Shown: positions 25,833 to 37,659, counted from the first letter of the stretch. The stretch is DNA of 64,000 nucleotides from CAVSCR01 sp963726575 (GCA_963726575.1 CAVSCR010000006.1:124001-188000); one strand, 5' to 3'. The notes: generated from the letters alone by a model not told the origin. Numbers and translations: made by a program.

Positions 25833-27338
25833 AGCCGCCGTACAGCCGTGGTGGTAGGGGTCCTGGCCACGCTGAGCCTGTTCGTCCCTCAGGCATGGGC
25901 GGCACCGGTGGATCCGCAGGCTTCCGCGAGTCACGCGGGCACGATCGTCGCCACGGTCAGTGAAGACGCCTACGCGATCCCGGACCTTCCCACAGAGACG
26001 ACCGGCGGTTACGGCGTCGTGATGGTGGGCGACGCAGCCGCGGACGGACGGGTCGGTTACCTGAAGTTCCGGCTGAGTGGGCTACCGGCGGGCGCGCAGG
26101 TCACGGCCACCGAACTGATCTTCCGCGCGACGGATCCGGACCCCGGGACCGCCACCGTCCAGGTGCTCTCGACGAACCCGGACTGGTCCGAAGCGAGCCT
26201 CGACGCCGACAACGCACCACCACCGGAGGCACCCGTCGGTGCCGGAACGGTCAGCGCCGGCGATGACACCACCATCAGCCTCGGTGGATGGGTGTCCGGC
26301 AACGGCACCTATGCGTTCGCGCTGCGTCTCACCTCGTCGGATCCGTCGAAGCTGTCCATCGCTTCCACCGAATCGACCTACTGGGCACCGGCCCGCATGC
26401 GCGTCGAGTACGACACCGCCGGAACGGACCCTTGTTCGTCGGCAGTCACGCCAACGACATCCTGCGGGGTCTTCGTCGGAAGCACCGTGAACGCCATGGA
26501 AGGTGCGGCCACTCGCACGGCCGTGGTGCGCCGGCTCGAGGACCTGTGGGGTCGTGATGTTGCCGTCGTTCACACGTATCACACGAACGGCGAGGTGTTT
26601 CCCAGCGACGACGAGATCGCCTTGACCACGGATCCCAGCCACCCTCGGCTGCTCGCCGTGAATTGGAAGCCGTCGACGTCGAACACGTGGGCGCAAGTTG
26701 CGCAGGGCGTGGTGGACGACCGGATCGATGCAGCAGCCGCACGGCTGGCTGCATATGGACATCCCGTCTTCCTGGCGATCCAGCACGAGCCGGAAGACAG
26801 TGTCCTCGACGTGCCGGGCAGCGGTCGAACGCCCGCGGACTACGTCGCCATGTTCCGCCATGTCGTGCAGCAGATCCGCGCCGACGGGGCGACAAACGTG
26901 GGCTTCGTATGGGACATGATGGGCTACAAGGAATGGGGGGCCTCGGGCCTCTACGACCGTCTGTATCCCGGCGACGACGTGGTGGACTGGATTGCCGCCG
27001 ATCCCTACGGTGCCGATCTCGCCAGCCTGCTGACCCGTACCGAAGGCGACTGGCCCGGATGGTACGCGTGGGCGACTACGCAGCATCCCGGCAAACCGTT
27101 GGCACTGTTCGAGTTCGGAATGCCCAACCCGCGCATGAGCCTGCAGCAAGAAGCTGCTGCCTATACGTCGCTCGCCGATCAAGCACGGCAGTTCCCATGG
27201 CTGCGGATGGCGTTGCACTTCAACCACGGCACCGATGGAGTCACCGTCGAAACCTGCCGCTACGACGACGACCCCACGACGATGCGCGCGTGGCGCAGCA
27301 TGGTCAACGACCCGTACCTGGAACCACCGATCCCCTGA
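25833..27338 (+). CDS. Secreted GH26-like glycoside hydrolase with N-terminal DNRLRE-type domain
   Basis: A 501-residue secreted protein. The GTG at 25833 follows CGGGAG and gives a normal signal peptide (SRRTAVVVGVLATLSLFVPQAWA); an in-frame GTG at 25782 is an alternative. Residues about 30-200 resemble the DNRLRE/CBM96 beta-sandwich (GYLKFRLSGLPAGAQVTATELIFRA). The catalytic part (about 210-500) is GH26-like: E319 in AIQHEPED as acid/base and E427 in ALFEFGMPNP as nucleophile. Beta-mannanase or related endo-hydrolase activity is likely but substrate is uncertain. It is a single gene with its own promoter. Confidence 0.8.
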   Translation, partial: SRRTAVVVGVLATLSLFVPQAWAAPVDPQASASHAGTIVATVSEDAYAIPDLPTETTGGYGVVMVGDAAADGRVGYLKFRLSGLPAGAQVTATELIFRATDPDPGTATVQVLSTNPDWSEASLDADNAPPPEAPVGAGTVSAGDDTTISLGGWVSGNGTYAFALRLTSSDPSKLSIASTESTYWAPARMRVEYDTAGTDPCSSAVTPTTSCGVFVGSTVNAMEGAATRTAVVRRLEDLWGRDVAVVHTYHTNGEVFPSDDEIALTTDPSHPRLLAVNWKPSTSNTWAQVAQGVVDDRIDAAAARLAAYGHPVFLAIQHEPEDSVLDVPGSGRTPADYVAMFRHVVQQIRADGATNVGFVWDMMGYKEWGASGLYDRLYPGDDVVDWIAADPYGADLASLLTRTEGDWPGWYAWATTQHPGKPLALFEFGMPNPRMSLQQEAAAYTSLADQARQFPWLRMALHFNHGTDGVTVETCRYDDDPTTMRAWRSMVNDPYLEPPIP

Positions 27339-27350
27339 GTTCGACGCCGC

Positions 27351-28559
27351 TCACGAGTTGGTGAGCGTTGCCAAGGCGTCGAGCAGGGCCTGGACGTCGG
27401 CAGAGTCGCTGTAGTGCGCCAGGCTGGCGCGAACCGCGCTCCCGGAGTCGCGGATGCCGAGGGCGGCCGTCACCTCCCACGCGTAGTTGTGCCCGCTCCA
27501 CACGTTCACTCCAGCCGCGGCGCAGGCCTGCGCGACCTCAGCGGGAGTGAAGCCGGCCACCGTGAAGTAGACGGTGGCCGTCCGGCGCGCCGCGTGCCCA
27601 TAGCAGGTGATGCGGGAATCGGATGCGAGCGCGCTGAGCAAGTCGGTGAACAGCGGCGTCTCGTGCGCCTCGGCGGCAGTCAGCGACGTGACCAGCCGAT
27701 CCCGTCGCGAACCTTCGGACTCATCGTCCAGCGCTGCGAGATGGTCGACGGCTGCCGCGACGCCCGCGAGGTTGTGGAACGACGGCGTGCCCCACTCGAA
27801 CCGGTCGGGCACTTCGTTCGACGATGACGCCAACTTCATCGGTACGAGAGGCTCCCAGACCTGCGGCCCCGCGACCACTGCCCCGACGTGCGGGCCGTCC
27901 CACTTGTAGGCACTCATGGCGTAGAAGTCCGCACCGAGGTCGAGCACGTCCACGACCCCGTGGGCCGTGGCGTGCACGCCGTCGATGTAGGCCAGGGCCC
28001 CCGAGGCGTGGGCGATGTCACTGATAGCGCGGACGTCGGGACGCGTGCCCAGCACATTGCTGGCCGCCGTCACGGCGACCAGGCGCGTACGCGAGTTCAC
28101 CAACGACTCGTACTGCGCGGGCGGGAGATCCCCCGACTCGACGTCGACCGTTGCCATGCGCACGTCGACGCCGGCGCGTTCGGCCCACTGCACCCAGGGA
28201 CGAACGTTCGCGTCGTGGTCCAGCTGCGAGACGACGACGTTGTCACCTGGCCGCCAGGTGTCAGCGAGCGCCTGTGCGACGCGGTACGTCAGCGTCGTCA
28301 TGTTCGGACCGAGCACCACACCTTCGGCCACCCCATTGACGAGATCGGCGACCGCCCGACGGGCTGAATCCACGTATGCGTCGGCCCGCACGCTGCTGGC
28401 GAACCCACCACCGCCGTTGCTCGTCCCGACGCGGTAGGCGTCGGCGATCGCCTCGATCACCGAGGTCGGCGACTGGGTGCCAGCCGCACCGTCGAGGTAG
28501 ACCGTGTCGGACTTCAGGGCTGGGTACAGGGAGCGGATGCGGGCGACGTCATAGGTCAT
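27351..28559 (-). CDS. Cysteine desulfurase-like class V aminotransferase (VC1184 type)
   Basis: A 402-residue fold-type I PLP enzyme of the class V/NifS-like superfamily. PLP-contact motifs: AGTQSPTSVIEA, QLDHDANVRPW, VTAASNVLGTRPDV, YIDGVHATAHG, and the Schiff-base lysine in SAYKWDGPH. The active-site cysteine loop of true desulfurases is replaced by NVWSGHNYAWEV with no cysteine, so sulfur transfer in the usual manner is unlikely. This matches the VC1184-type subfamily, whose activity is unknown. It is convergent with the GH26-type gene, 12 bp apart. Confidence 0.85.
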   Translation of the reverse strand: MTYDVARIRSLYPALKSDTVYLDGAAGTQSPTSVIEAIADAYRVGTSNGGGGFASSVRADAYVDSARRAVADLVNGVAEGVVLGPNMTTLTYRVAQALADTWRPGDNVVVSQLDHDANVRPWVQWAERAGVDVRMATVDVESGDLPPAQYESLVNSRTRLVAVTAASNVLGTRPDVRAISDIAHASGALAYIDGVHATAHGVVDVLDLGADFYAMSAYKWDGPHVGAVVAGPQVWEPLVPMKLASSSNEVPDRFEWGTPSFHNLAGVAAAVDHLAALDDESEGSRRDRLVTSLTAAEAHETPLFTDLLSALASDSRITCYGHAARRTATVYFTVAGFTPAEVAQACAAAGVNVWSGHNYAWEVTAALGIRDSGSAVRASLAHYSDSADVQALLDALATLTNS

Positions 28560-28603
28560 ACCCGGATCCTGTCAGGCCGGGTCGCATCAGGCCGGCGTCC
28601 CCG

Positions 28604-31600
28604 TCAGGAGCGGGTCGCCGACCCGCTGGCCACCAAGGTGCGAATCACGCGCAGAGCCACCGACAACGTCGCGAGGTCGAACGACTCCGAGCCGGCGATC
28701 TCGTGCAGGGTGCTCCGCGCCCGGGCCAGCCCCGCCGCGGCCGCCTCCTCCCACTGGGCGACCCGCAGATCCGGATCGAGCTCGGCCGGGGTGGCGGCCA
28801 GCACATTGGCGGTGAGACCCGCCAGGGCTGCGTACAGGTCGTAACGCAGAGCCATTCGGGCCAATGCGTGCCAGCGCTCGTCGCGGGGCAGCATCGTGAT
28901 GCGGGTGAGCAGCTTGTCCACGTCGAACCGGTCGGAGAGCAAGAAGTACAGCGGCGCCACCGAGTCGGCGTCCTGCCCGCTCGTCTGGGCCAGCTCGACC
29001 ACGTCCAACAGGCCGAAGGCGTCGAGATGCGCAGCCGTCTCGAGGGCCAGATCGGCAGGAACACCCATCGACTCGTAGTCGGACGCCCGTCGCTGCAGCC
29101 GCTCGAACTCAGAACCGCGCAACATGGCAGGAATCTCCGGCCCCAGCTGCTTGATCAGCGCGAAGTGCGCGATCTCGGCGTCGATGTCGACCAGTGAATG
29201 TCGGTTCTGCAGGAGCCAGCGTGCCGAACGGTCGAGCAGGCGCCGCGCCTCCAGGTAGATCGCCGACTGCGAGTTCGTCGGGACGACGTTGTCGAGTGCC
29301 TCCACACGCCGCCAGAACTTCGGCAGGTCGAACACCTCACGGCAGACGGCGTAAGCGCGGGCGATCTCGGCGGGAGTGGCCCCGGTCTCCTCCTGCGCGC
29401 GGTAGACGAACGTGATGCCACCGCGGTTGATGATGTCGTTGACCGCGACCGTCGTGATGATCTCCCGACGCAATGGGTGGTTTTCGAGGATCGAGTCGTA
29501 CCGCTCCACGATGTCGTGGGGGAAGTAGCCGCGGATCAGGTTGCGAGCGTAGGACTCCTCGGGCAACGACGTAGCGAGCAGCTCGGTGGCCAGCGTCATC
29601 TTCGAATACGCGACCAGTACCGACAGCTCCGGGGACACCAGCCCGAGTCCCACCGCGTCACGGCGGTCGATCTCGGCGTCGCTGGGCAGGAACTCCAGCT
29701 GGCGGTCGAGGTCGTCACGGCTCTCCAGGTAGCGGATGAACCGCTTGTGAACCGGCAGCATCGAATGGACCTGCGCGCGCGCGTTTCCGAGCAGAACGTT
29801 CTGCTCGTAGTTGTCACGCAGCACATGGTGGGCGACGTCGTCGGTCATCTCGGCGAGCAACGAGTTGCGCTGCTTCTCCGTGAGATCGCCGCTACGGACG
29901 ACTGCGTCGAGCAGGATCTTGATGTTGACCTCGTGGTCGGAGGTGTCGACCCCGGCAGAGTTGTCGATGGCGTCGGTGTTGAGGCGCACCCCGTTCTGAG
30001 CCGCTTCCACCCGACCCAGCTGGGTCAGGCCGAGGTTGCCACCCTCCCCGACCACCTTCACCCGAAGATCCCGGCCATCGATGCGGATGGCGTCGTTGGC
30101 CTTGTCGCCCGCAGCCGCCTGGGACTCTGCCAAGGACTTGACGTAAGTGCCGATGCCGCCGTTCCAGAACAGGTCCACTGGGGCCTTGAGGATGGTCTTC
30201 ATGAGCTCGTGGGGAGTCAGGTGCTGGACTTCGGCGGGCAGCCCGAGAACAGAACGCGCTTGCGTCGTGAGCTCGATGGACTTCGCCGTACGTGGGAACA
30301 CGCCGCCGCCCTCCGACAGCTTGCCGGCGTCGTAGTCGGCCCAGGACGAGCGTGGGAGATCGAACAGTCGCTTCCGCTCGCCGAACGACACAGCCGGGTC
30401 CGGGTCCGGGTCCAGGAAGATGTGCCGGTGGTCGAACGCAGCCACCAGCCTGATGTGATCGGACAGCAACATCCCGTTGCCGAAGACGTCGCCGGACATG
30501 TCCCCGATCCCGACCACGGTGAAGTCCTGCGCCTGCGTGTCCACGTCGAGCTCCCGGAAATGGCGCTTGACCGACTCCCAGGCACCCCGAGCTGTGATTC
30601 CCATGGCCTTGTGGTCGTAGCCCACCGATCCACCTGAGGCGAAGGCGTCACCGAGCCAGAAGCCGTACTCCTTGGAGATGCCGTTGGCGATGTCGGAGAA
30701 CGTTGCCGTGCCCTTGTCCGCAGCGACCACAAGGTAGGGGTCGTCGCCGTCGTGACGGACCACGTCGCGCGGTGGCACGATGCTGCCGTCCACCCGATTG
30801 TCGGTCAGGTCGAGCAGGGCGCTGATGAAGGTGCGGTAGGAGCTGACGCCCTCGGCCAGCCAGGCATCACGGCTGACGCTCGGATCCGGCAGGCGCTTCG
30901 GCACGAACCCGCCTTTGGCGCCCACCGGCACGATCACCGCGTTCTTGACCGCCTGCGCCTTGACGAGGCCGAGCACCTCGGTGCGGAAGTCCTCGCGCCG
31001 GTCCGACCACCGCAGTCCGCCGCGCGCCACCGAACCGAATCGCAGATGGACGCCCTCGACCTGCGGCGAGTACACCCAGATCTCGAACTTGGGGCGGGGT
31101 AGGGGAAGGTCTGTGATGTGTTGCGGATCGAGCTTGAACGACACGTACGGATGGGGCTGGCCGTCCACCCCGTCCTGGTAGTAATTGGTCCGCAGGGTCG
31201 CTGTGATCAGGGTCAGAACAGAGCGCATGATGCGGTCCTGGTCCAGGCTCGAGACCTTGTCGAGGTCGGCCAGGATCTGCTCGCGCAGGTGCTCCTGGGC
31301 ACCATTGCGCCCATCCTCCCGGGCGGGGTCGAACCGCGCCTCGAAAAGCTGCACGAGCTTGGCGACGATGCCGGTGTTCGAGGCCAGGGTCTGCTCGATG
31401 TACTCCTGGCTGAACGTCGAACCAGTCTGTCGCAGGTACTTGGCGTAGGCCCGCAAGACGTTGACCTGTCGCCAGGTGAGCCCGGCTAGTATGACGAGGG
31501 CGTTGAAGCCGTCGGACTCCGCCTGCCCGTACCAGGCGGCCGCGAAAGCTTCCTGGAACAGTCCCTTGACCTGCAGCACAGGGAGGTCGGGGCTGGTCGA

Positions 31601-33451
31601 CGGTCGACGCAACCCGAAGTCGTACAGCCACAGCAGCCGGCCGTCGGCCCGTTCGATCTCATAGGGCCGCTCGTCGGTCACCTCCACGCCCATTCGCTGC
31701 AGAATCGGAAGGATCTCCGACAGCGAGATGTCGCCACCGGAACGGTAGATCTTGAACCGCTTCTCCCCCGGCTCGGCATCCGCGGGCTCGTACAGGTTCA
31801 TGCCAAGGTCGGACACCGGATCAAGGCTCTCCAGGCGCTTCAGATCACCCACCCCGGTGCGCGCCGAGAAGTCCTCCTTGTAGGCCTCCGGGAACGCGTT
31901 GCCGTACAGCCGCAGCAAACGCGTCCCATTCTCCTCGCCCAGCTGCTCCACGACTGCGTCACCGAAATCGTCCTGCCAGCTGCGCGTCGCCTGGGCCAAC
32001 CGGGCCTCGAGCGCCGCGACGTCGACGTCGGCCAGCGAGACGCCGTCGTCGCGCCGGGCCACGTAGTGGAGCCTGGCCAGCACGGACTCGCTCGCGTGCG
32101 CGGCGTAGTCGACCGAGGTGGCACCAAACGTCTCGCGAATGATGCGTTCCATGTCGAGTCGGACCTTGGTGGTGTACCGGTCGCGTGGCAGGTACACCAA
32201 CGCCGACACGAACCGCCCGTACATGTCGCGCCGCAGGAACAACCGCACCTGGCGACGCTCCTGAAGGTGCTGGATCCCCAGCGCGATACGCACGAGCTCG
32301 TCGACGCTGATCTGGAACAGCTCGTCACGGGGGTAGGTCTCGAGGATCTGCATCAACGCCTTGCCGTCGTGGCTCATCGGCGCGAAGCCGCTGGCTTCCA
32401 TGACGGCCTTGACCTTGCGCCGCAGCACCGGGACCCGGGTGACGCTCTCGCTGTACGACGACGCAGTGAAGAGACCCAGGAAGCGCCGCTCCCCGATCAC
32501 GTTCCCGTGCGCGTCGAAGCGCTTGACGCCGATGTAGTCCAGGTAGCCAGGCCGATGAACTGTCGAGCGACTGTTGGCCTTGGTCAGCACCAGCAGGTGC
32601 GGCTCGCGGGCCAACGCGCGTACCTCGGCGGGCAGGATCTGGAACGAGTCCGACGAGGTGGAGTCGAACCGAAGGATGCCGAGCCCCGTGCCGGGCTGGG
32701 CCACCAGGGCCTCGCCGCCGACCTCACCCTCGAGGGCGTACTCGCGAAAGCCCAGGAACGTGAAGTGGTCGTCCACCAACCAGCGGAGCAGCTCCCACGC
32801 CTCGGCCACCTCCGCGTCCGCCAGCGGGGGTGGCGTCTGGGCCAGCTCGTCGGCCACTCGCATGGCCGCCTCGCGCATCTTCGACCAGTCCTCGACCGCC
32901 TCACGGACGTCGCCCAGCACCGACTCGAGGATGCCGACCAGCCGCTGCAGTGTGGCCTCGTCGCTGACACGATCGATCTCGACGTGCATCCATGACTCGA
33001 GCACCGACCCGTCAGGGTCGCCGTCTTCATCGACCAGTACCTCGAGCAGCTCACCGGCGAGGGAGCGGCGCACCCGCAGCTGCGGGTGGATCACGGCGTG
33101 GATCGTGAGCCCTTCGCGCCCGAGTGCCGACGTGACGGAGTCGACCAGGAACGGCATGTCGTCGGTCACCGACTCCACGACTGTGTGACCCGACGACCAG
33201 CTGTACTCCTCGTCGGTCGGCGTGAAGGCCCGGACGCGCGCAGTGCCCGAGGGCCGCTCCTGGGCCAGCCGTCGGTGCGACAACGCCGCGCCCAAGATGT
33301 CCGACGGGGTGCGCTCGATCAGGTCCTCGGGCGCGACGTAGCGGTAGTACAAGTCCAGGAACGCGGGAAGGTTGGGGATCTCACCGTGGCCGGCGAGATC
33401 GCTCGCCTTGGTCAGGAGGTCGGCCTTGGCGTCGTCCAACTTCGTCAGCAT
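28604..33451 (-). CDS. NAD-specific glutamate dehydrogenase (large, about 180-kDa type)
   Basis: A 1615-residue enzyme that deaminates L-glutamate to 2-oxoglutarate and ammonia with NAD. Roughly 700 N-terminal residues hold ACT-like regulatory domains. The catalytic core carries GSVARGGLRWSDRREDFRTE, PVGAKGGFVPKRLP (substrate lysines), VGIGDMSGDVFGNGML, FWNGGIGTYVK and GEGGNLGLTQLGR (NAD site). A helical C-terminal domain follows. Length fits the Streptomyces and mycobacterial GDHs; the latter is inhibited by unphosphorylated GarA. It feeds proline and glutamate catabolism, consistent with pruA nearby. The 44 nt after its stop and the 150 nt before it hold no other gene. Confidence 0.96.
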   Translation of the reverse strand: MLTKLDDAKADLLTKASDLAGHGEIPNLPAFLDLYYRYVAPEDLIERTPSDILGAALSHRRLAQERPSGTARVRAFTPTDEEYSWSSGHTVVESVTDDMPFLVDSVTSALGREGLTIHAVIHPQLRVRRSLAGELLEVLVDEDGDPDGSVLESWMHVEIDRVSDEATLQRLVGILESVLGDVREAVEDWSKMREAAMRVADELAQTPPPLADAEVAEAWELLRWLVDDHFTFLGFREYALEGEVGGEALVAQPGTGLGILRFDSTSSDSFQILPAEVRALAREPHLLVLTKANSRSTVHRPGYLDYIGVKRFDAHGNVIGERRFLGLFTASSYSESVTRVPVLRRKVKAVMEASGFAPMSHDGKALMQILETYPRDELFQISVDELVRIALGIQHLQERRQVRLFLRRDMYGRFVSALVYLPRDRYTTKVRLDMERIIRETFGATSVDYAAHASESVLARLHYVARRDDGVSLADVDVAALEARLAQATRSWQDDFGDAVVEQLGEENGTRLLRLYGNAFPEAYKEDFSARTGVGDLKRLESLDPVSDLGMNLYEPADAEPGEKRFKIYRSGGDISLSEILPILQRMGVEVTDERPYEIERADGRLLWLYDFGLRRPSTSPDLPVLQVKGLFQEAFAAAWYGQAESDGFNALVILAGLTWRQVNVLRAYAKYLRQTGSTFSQEYIEQTLASNTGIVAKLVQLFEARFDPAREDGRNGAQEHLREQILADLDKVSSLDQDRIMRSVLTLITATLRTNYYQDGVDGQPHPYVSFKLDPQHITDLPLPRPKFEIWVYSPQVEGVHLRFGSVARGGLRWSDRREDFRTEVLGLVKAQAVKNAVIVPVGAKGGFVPKRLPDPSVSRDAWLAEGVSSYRTFISALLDLTDNRVDGSIVPPRDVVRHDGDDPYLVVAADKGTATFSDIANGISKEYGFWLGDAFASGGSVGYDHKAMGITARGAWESVKRHFRELDVDTQAQDFTVVGIGDMSGDVFGNGMLLSDHIRLVAAFDHRHIFLDPDPDPAVSFGERKRLFDLPRSSWADYDAGKLSEGGGVFPRTAKSIELTTQARSVLGLPAEVQHLTPHELMKTILKAPVDLFWNGGIGTYVKSLAESQAAAGDKANDAIRIDGRDLRVKVVGEGGNLGLTQLGRVEAAQNGVRLNTDAIDNSAGVDTSDHEVNIKILLDAVVRSGDLTEKQRNSLLAEMTDDVAHHVLRDNYEQNVLLGNARAQVHSMLPVHKRFIRYLESRDDLDRQLEFLPSDAEIDRRDAVGLGLVSPELSVLVAYSKMTLATELLATSLPEESYARNLIRGYFPHDIVERYDSILENHPLRREIITTVAVNDIINRGGITFVYRAQEETGATPAEIARAYAVCREVFDLPKFWRRVEALDNVVPTNSQSAIYLEARRLLDRSARWLLQNRHSLVDIDAEIAHFALIKQLGPEIPAMLRGSEFERLQRRASDYESMGVPADLALETAAHLDAFGLLDVVELAQTSGQDADSVAPLYFLLSDRFDVDKLLTRITMLPRDERWHALARMALRYDLYAALAGLTANVLAATPAELDPDLRVAQWEEAAAAGLARARSTLHEIAGSESFDLATLSVALRVIRTLVASGSATRS

Positions 33452-33535
33452 CGTCGTCTTCCCGGGTGCGGCATTCGTGGCCGGACACCGAGGCTACTCG
33501 CGTCACGGCCTCGATCAGGTCAAGGGTCGATGATC

Positions 33536-33558
33536 ATTCGCCGCAGATGGTGGCGAAT
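33536..33558 (-). terminator. Hairpin after the class III aminotransferase gene
   Basis: ATTCGCC (33536-33542) and GGCGAAT (33552-33558) form a 7-bp stem with a 9-nt loop, 44 nt beyond the aminotransferase stop and 85 nt before the glutamate dehydrogenase start. A weak terminator or processing structure is possible. Nothing else is evident in 33452-33601. Confidence 0.4.
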
Positions 33559-33601
33559 GCACCTGGCTTCGCCCATCCGGCCCATGACGTAGACCGGCGG
33601 G

Positions 33602-34957
33602 TCATGCGGTCAGTTCCGCGAGGAGTTCGCCGATGGCGGTCAGGTATTGGTCGACGTCGTCGTCGGTGCAGGCGATCGAGCAGGTCGGGCCGGCGCCGAC
33701 GATGGCCTCCCACACGCCGCGGTTGGCCAGGTACACCCGCATGAGGCGGCGCAACGGCACGTCGAGACCCGCGACCGCTGTCGCGCCGTCGATGGGCGGT
33801 GCCGGCGTGAAGCTCAACCCGCTGCGCGGCCAGAACCGATGCACGCTCCACGGCAGACCGGTCGAGGCGACCAGCTGCGTGAGCCCGTCGGCGAGTCGGG
33901 ACCCACGCGCCCGTGAACCGGCATACGCCTCGTCGGTCAGCAGCTCACCCATCGTTGCCCGGGCGGCCGCCATCGACAGCGGGTTGCCGAACAGCGTGCC
34001 TCCCGTGGCCACGGTCTGCTTGGGGTCGTCCCGACCCAAGGGCCGCTGCAGAACCTCAGCGACCAGCGGCGTCATGCCGTACGCGCCGAGCGGAATGCCG
34101 GCGGCGATGGACTTGCCGATCGTCACGATGTCCGGGTCGAGGTCCCACATCCGCGTCAGCCCCCCGGGTCCGACGACCTGAGTGTGGGTCTCGTCGAGCA
34201 CCAGCTGGGCGCCGCTGGCCCGCGTGAGATCGCGCAGCCCCTGGTGGAAGTCGGGCTCGGGCATCACCAGACCTACGTTGTTCGTCATCGCGGGTTCGGT
34301 CACGACGGCAGCCACGTCGCCGCCGGCCAGAGCGGCTGCGAGCGCGGTGAGGTCGTTGAAGGGCACCACCACGACCCGCCGGATGACGTCAGCGGGGAGG
34401 CCACCCTCCTCGGGAACCGGGCGGGCGTCGACGAGCCCGACGAGCGACTCGTCGAAGTGCCCGTGGTAGTGCCCGTCGAAGAACAGCACGCGCTCCCGAC
34501 CGGTGAGCACGCGGGCAATCCGGATCGCCTCGCTGTTGGCGTGGGTCGCCGACAACGTGAACTGCCACAACGGCAGCCGGTAGCGACGACCGAGCTCAGC
34601 GGCGACCCACGCCGCGTCCTCACCCGGCAGCAAGAACTGCGATCCGGCTGCCACCTGACGGGCCACGGCGGCCACGACCGGCTCCGGCGCGTAGCCGGTG
34701 AACATCGACATGTCCGCGATGTTGAAGTCCGCGTATTCATGTCCGTCGACGTCTCGGAACCGTGCGCCGCGCCCCTCCGAAGCGAACAGGGGCACCGGTT
34801 CATAAGAGGTTCGAAGCCATGTCATGGGGACACCGTTCGGCATCACCTGAGCCGCGTCGCGCCACATCCGCTCCCCGCGCGGCCGGGCGGAGCGGAACGT
34901 CGCATTCTCACGCACCGTCAATTCGTGGACGAGCCGATCGTCCATCCCGCTGGTCAT
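33602..34957 (-). CDS. Class III aminotransferase (glutamate-1-semialdehyde aminomutase-like)
   Basis: A 451-residue PLP enzyme. DETHTQVVGPGG places the PLP aspartate/glutamate region, and VTIGKSIAAGIPLGAYGM holds the Schiff-base lysine. NGVPMTWLR near the N-terminus and SATHANSEAIRIARVLTGR match HemL-like aminotransferases. Haem synthesis is unlikely because no other hem gene is near; an omega-aminotransferase role in amino acid metabolism fits the glutamate dehydrogenase and pruA neighbours. The ATG follows AAGGAGCC. Substrate unknown. Confidence 0.85.
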   Translation of the reverse strand: MTSGMDDRLVHELTVRENATFRSARPRGERMWRDAAQVMPNGVPMTWLRTSYEPVPLFASEGRGARFRDVDGHEYADFNIADMSMFTGYAPEPVVAAVARQVAAGSQFLLPGEDAAWVAAELGRRYRLPLWQFTLSATHANSEAIRIARVLTGRERVLFFDGHYHGHFDESLVGLVDARPVPEEGGLPADVIRRVVVVPFNDLTALAAALAGGDVAAVVTEPAMTNNVGLVMPEPDFHQGLRDLTRASGAQLVLDETHTQVVGPGGLTRMWDLDPDIVTIGKSIAAGIPLGAYGMTPLVAEVLQRPLGRDDPKQTVATGGTLFGNPLSMAAARATMGELLTDEAYAGSRARGSRLADGLTQLVASTGLPWSVHRFWPRSGLSFTPAPPIDGATAVAGLDVPLRRLMRVYLANRGVWEAIVGAGPTCSIACTDDDVDQYLTAIGELLAELTA

Positions 34958-35058
34958 CGTGGCTCCTTCGCGACGTGGCGAGCTCTTCGGTGGTCGACGC
35001 TAGCCAAGCCGCGCCCAGCGCCACGAGCCGCCCGGTGCCGAGCATCCGATCCGCAACA

Positions 35059-35508
35059 ATGGAACCCGTGGCAGCCCGCACCTCCGCCAGCCTGACCCCG
35101 CGCGGACGAGTCGAGCAGCAGTGCGCCGCCCGGGGCAGGCCTGAGGTCGTCGACACCTGTATCCGGCTCCTTCGGGGTCAACCCGTTGCCCCCGCGGAGT
35201 TGCGCGGTCTCGTCGGTCCGGGCGCGGAGAAGTTCCTCGACGGGCATCCTCACGACGACACCTACTGGCTACGTGTGTGGGGCGCGCGCGGTTTGCTCTG
35301 GGCATGGGAGCCCGAGGCGACGCCCGCCATCGCTCTGGCTCTGGGCGACGACGCCTGGCGGGTTCGCGAGATGGCGGCCAAGGTCATCGCCCGTCATCTT
35401 GTCGCCGACCTGTTGACGCAGGTGGCTGACCTTTCGCACGATCCCGTCCCGCGCGTCAGGGCAGCAGCAGCCCGGGCGGTTGCTCAGATCACCGAGCGCA
35501 GAGCGTGA
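35059..35508 (+). CDS. HEAT-repeat protein
   Basis: A 149-residue soluble protein. The C-terminal two thirds is made of alpha-alpha repeats ending in HDPVPRVRAAAARAVAQITERR, a standard HEAT-repeat helix pair. The N-terminal 40 residues are basic. Such proteins are protein-binding scaffolds, sometimes phycobilin-lyase-like in name only. The ATG at 35059 is preceded by a poor ribosome site, and a GTG at 35068 is also possible. It is convergent with pruA, 13 bp apart. Function unknown. Confidence 0.75.
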   Translation: MEPVAARTSASLTPRGRVEQQCAARGRPEVVDTCIRLLRGQPVAPAELRGLVGPGAEKFLDGHPHDDTYWLRVWGARGLLWAWEPEATPAIALALGDDAWRVREMAAKVIARHLVADLLTQVADLSHDPVPRVRAAAARAVAQITERRA

Positions 35509-35521
35509 ACCGGTTGCTGCG

Positions 35522-37147
<1,626 letters not shown>

Positions 37148-37191
37148 GGCGCTCCTCGAGAGGCTCGGCGACGCACTCATCCTGGCACGGC

Positions 37192-37656
37192 TCAGCGCAC
37201 CAGGTCGCCCAGCTCGGTCGGGGCGAACCAGAGCAGGTCCAGATCGTCGGCCACCGTGAGGTCACGGGTCTGCGACGCGAGTGCGATCAACGGCTCAGAC
37301 GCCTCGCTGTCCACGAAGAGCGCGGCGACGTCCCGCAATTCCGGTGAACTCGAGATCTCCACCGCGGCTGGACTGTCGTCGTCGCAGGCGACCAACGCGG
37401 AGTCGTCGACGTCGACCGCGACGACGACTCGTCGCCACGATGCTGCTGGATCGTTCACCACTTGTTCCAACGACGCCCGAGCAGCCACCAGCGCGACGAG
37501 GTGCTCCCGCTGCTCTTCATCGCTGTCGACGGTCTGCTCCACCACGTCGGGCGTGACTGCGTAGCCGATGAACGGAACTGGACCGAGTCGGCCCGTCTCG
37601 AGCAGGGATGGCAGACGCTCCAGTGTGAAAGGTACGTACACCCGATGACGGGGCAT
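37192..37656 (-). CDS. DUF6912-type conserved protein
   Basis: A 154-residue soluble actinobacterial protein of unknown function. It starts RVYVPFTLERLPSLLETG, has GYAVTPDVVEQ, a central VVVAVDVDDSA strand, and ends DLDLLWFAPTELGDL, the layout of DUF6912. It starts 3 nt after the patatin stop and ends 44 nt before pruA, so it appears cotranscribed with the lipid genes upstream. No catalytic residues are recognisable. Confidence 0.7.
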   Translation of the reverse strand: MPRHRVYVPFTLERLPSLLETGRLGPVPFIGYAVTPDVVEQTVDSDEEQREHLVALVAARASLEQVVNDPAASWRRVVVAVDVDDSALVACDDDSPAAVEISSSPELRDVAALFVDSEASEPLIALASQTRDLTVADDLDLLWFAPTELGDLVR

Positions 37657-37659
37657 GGA

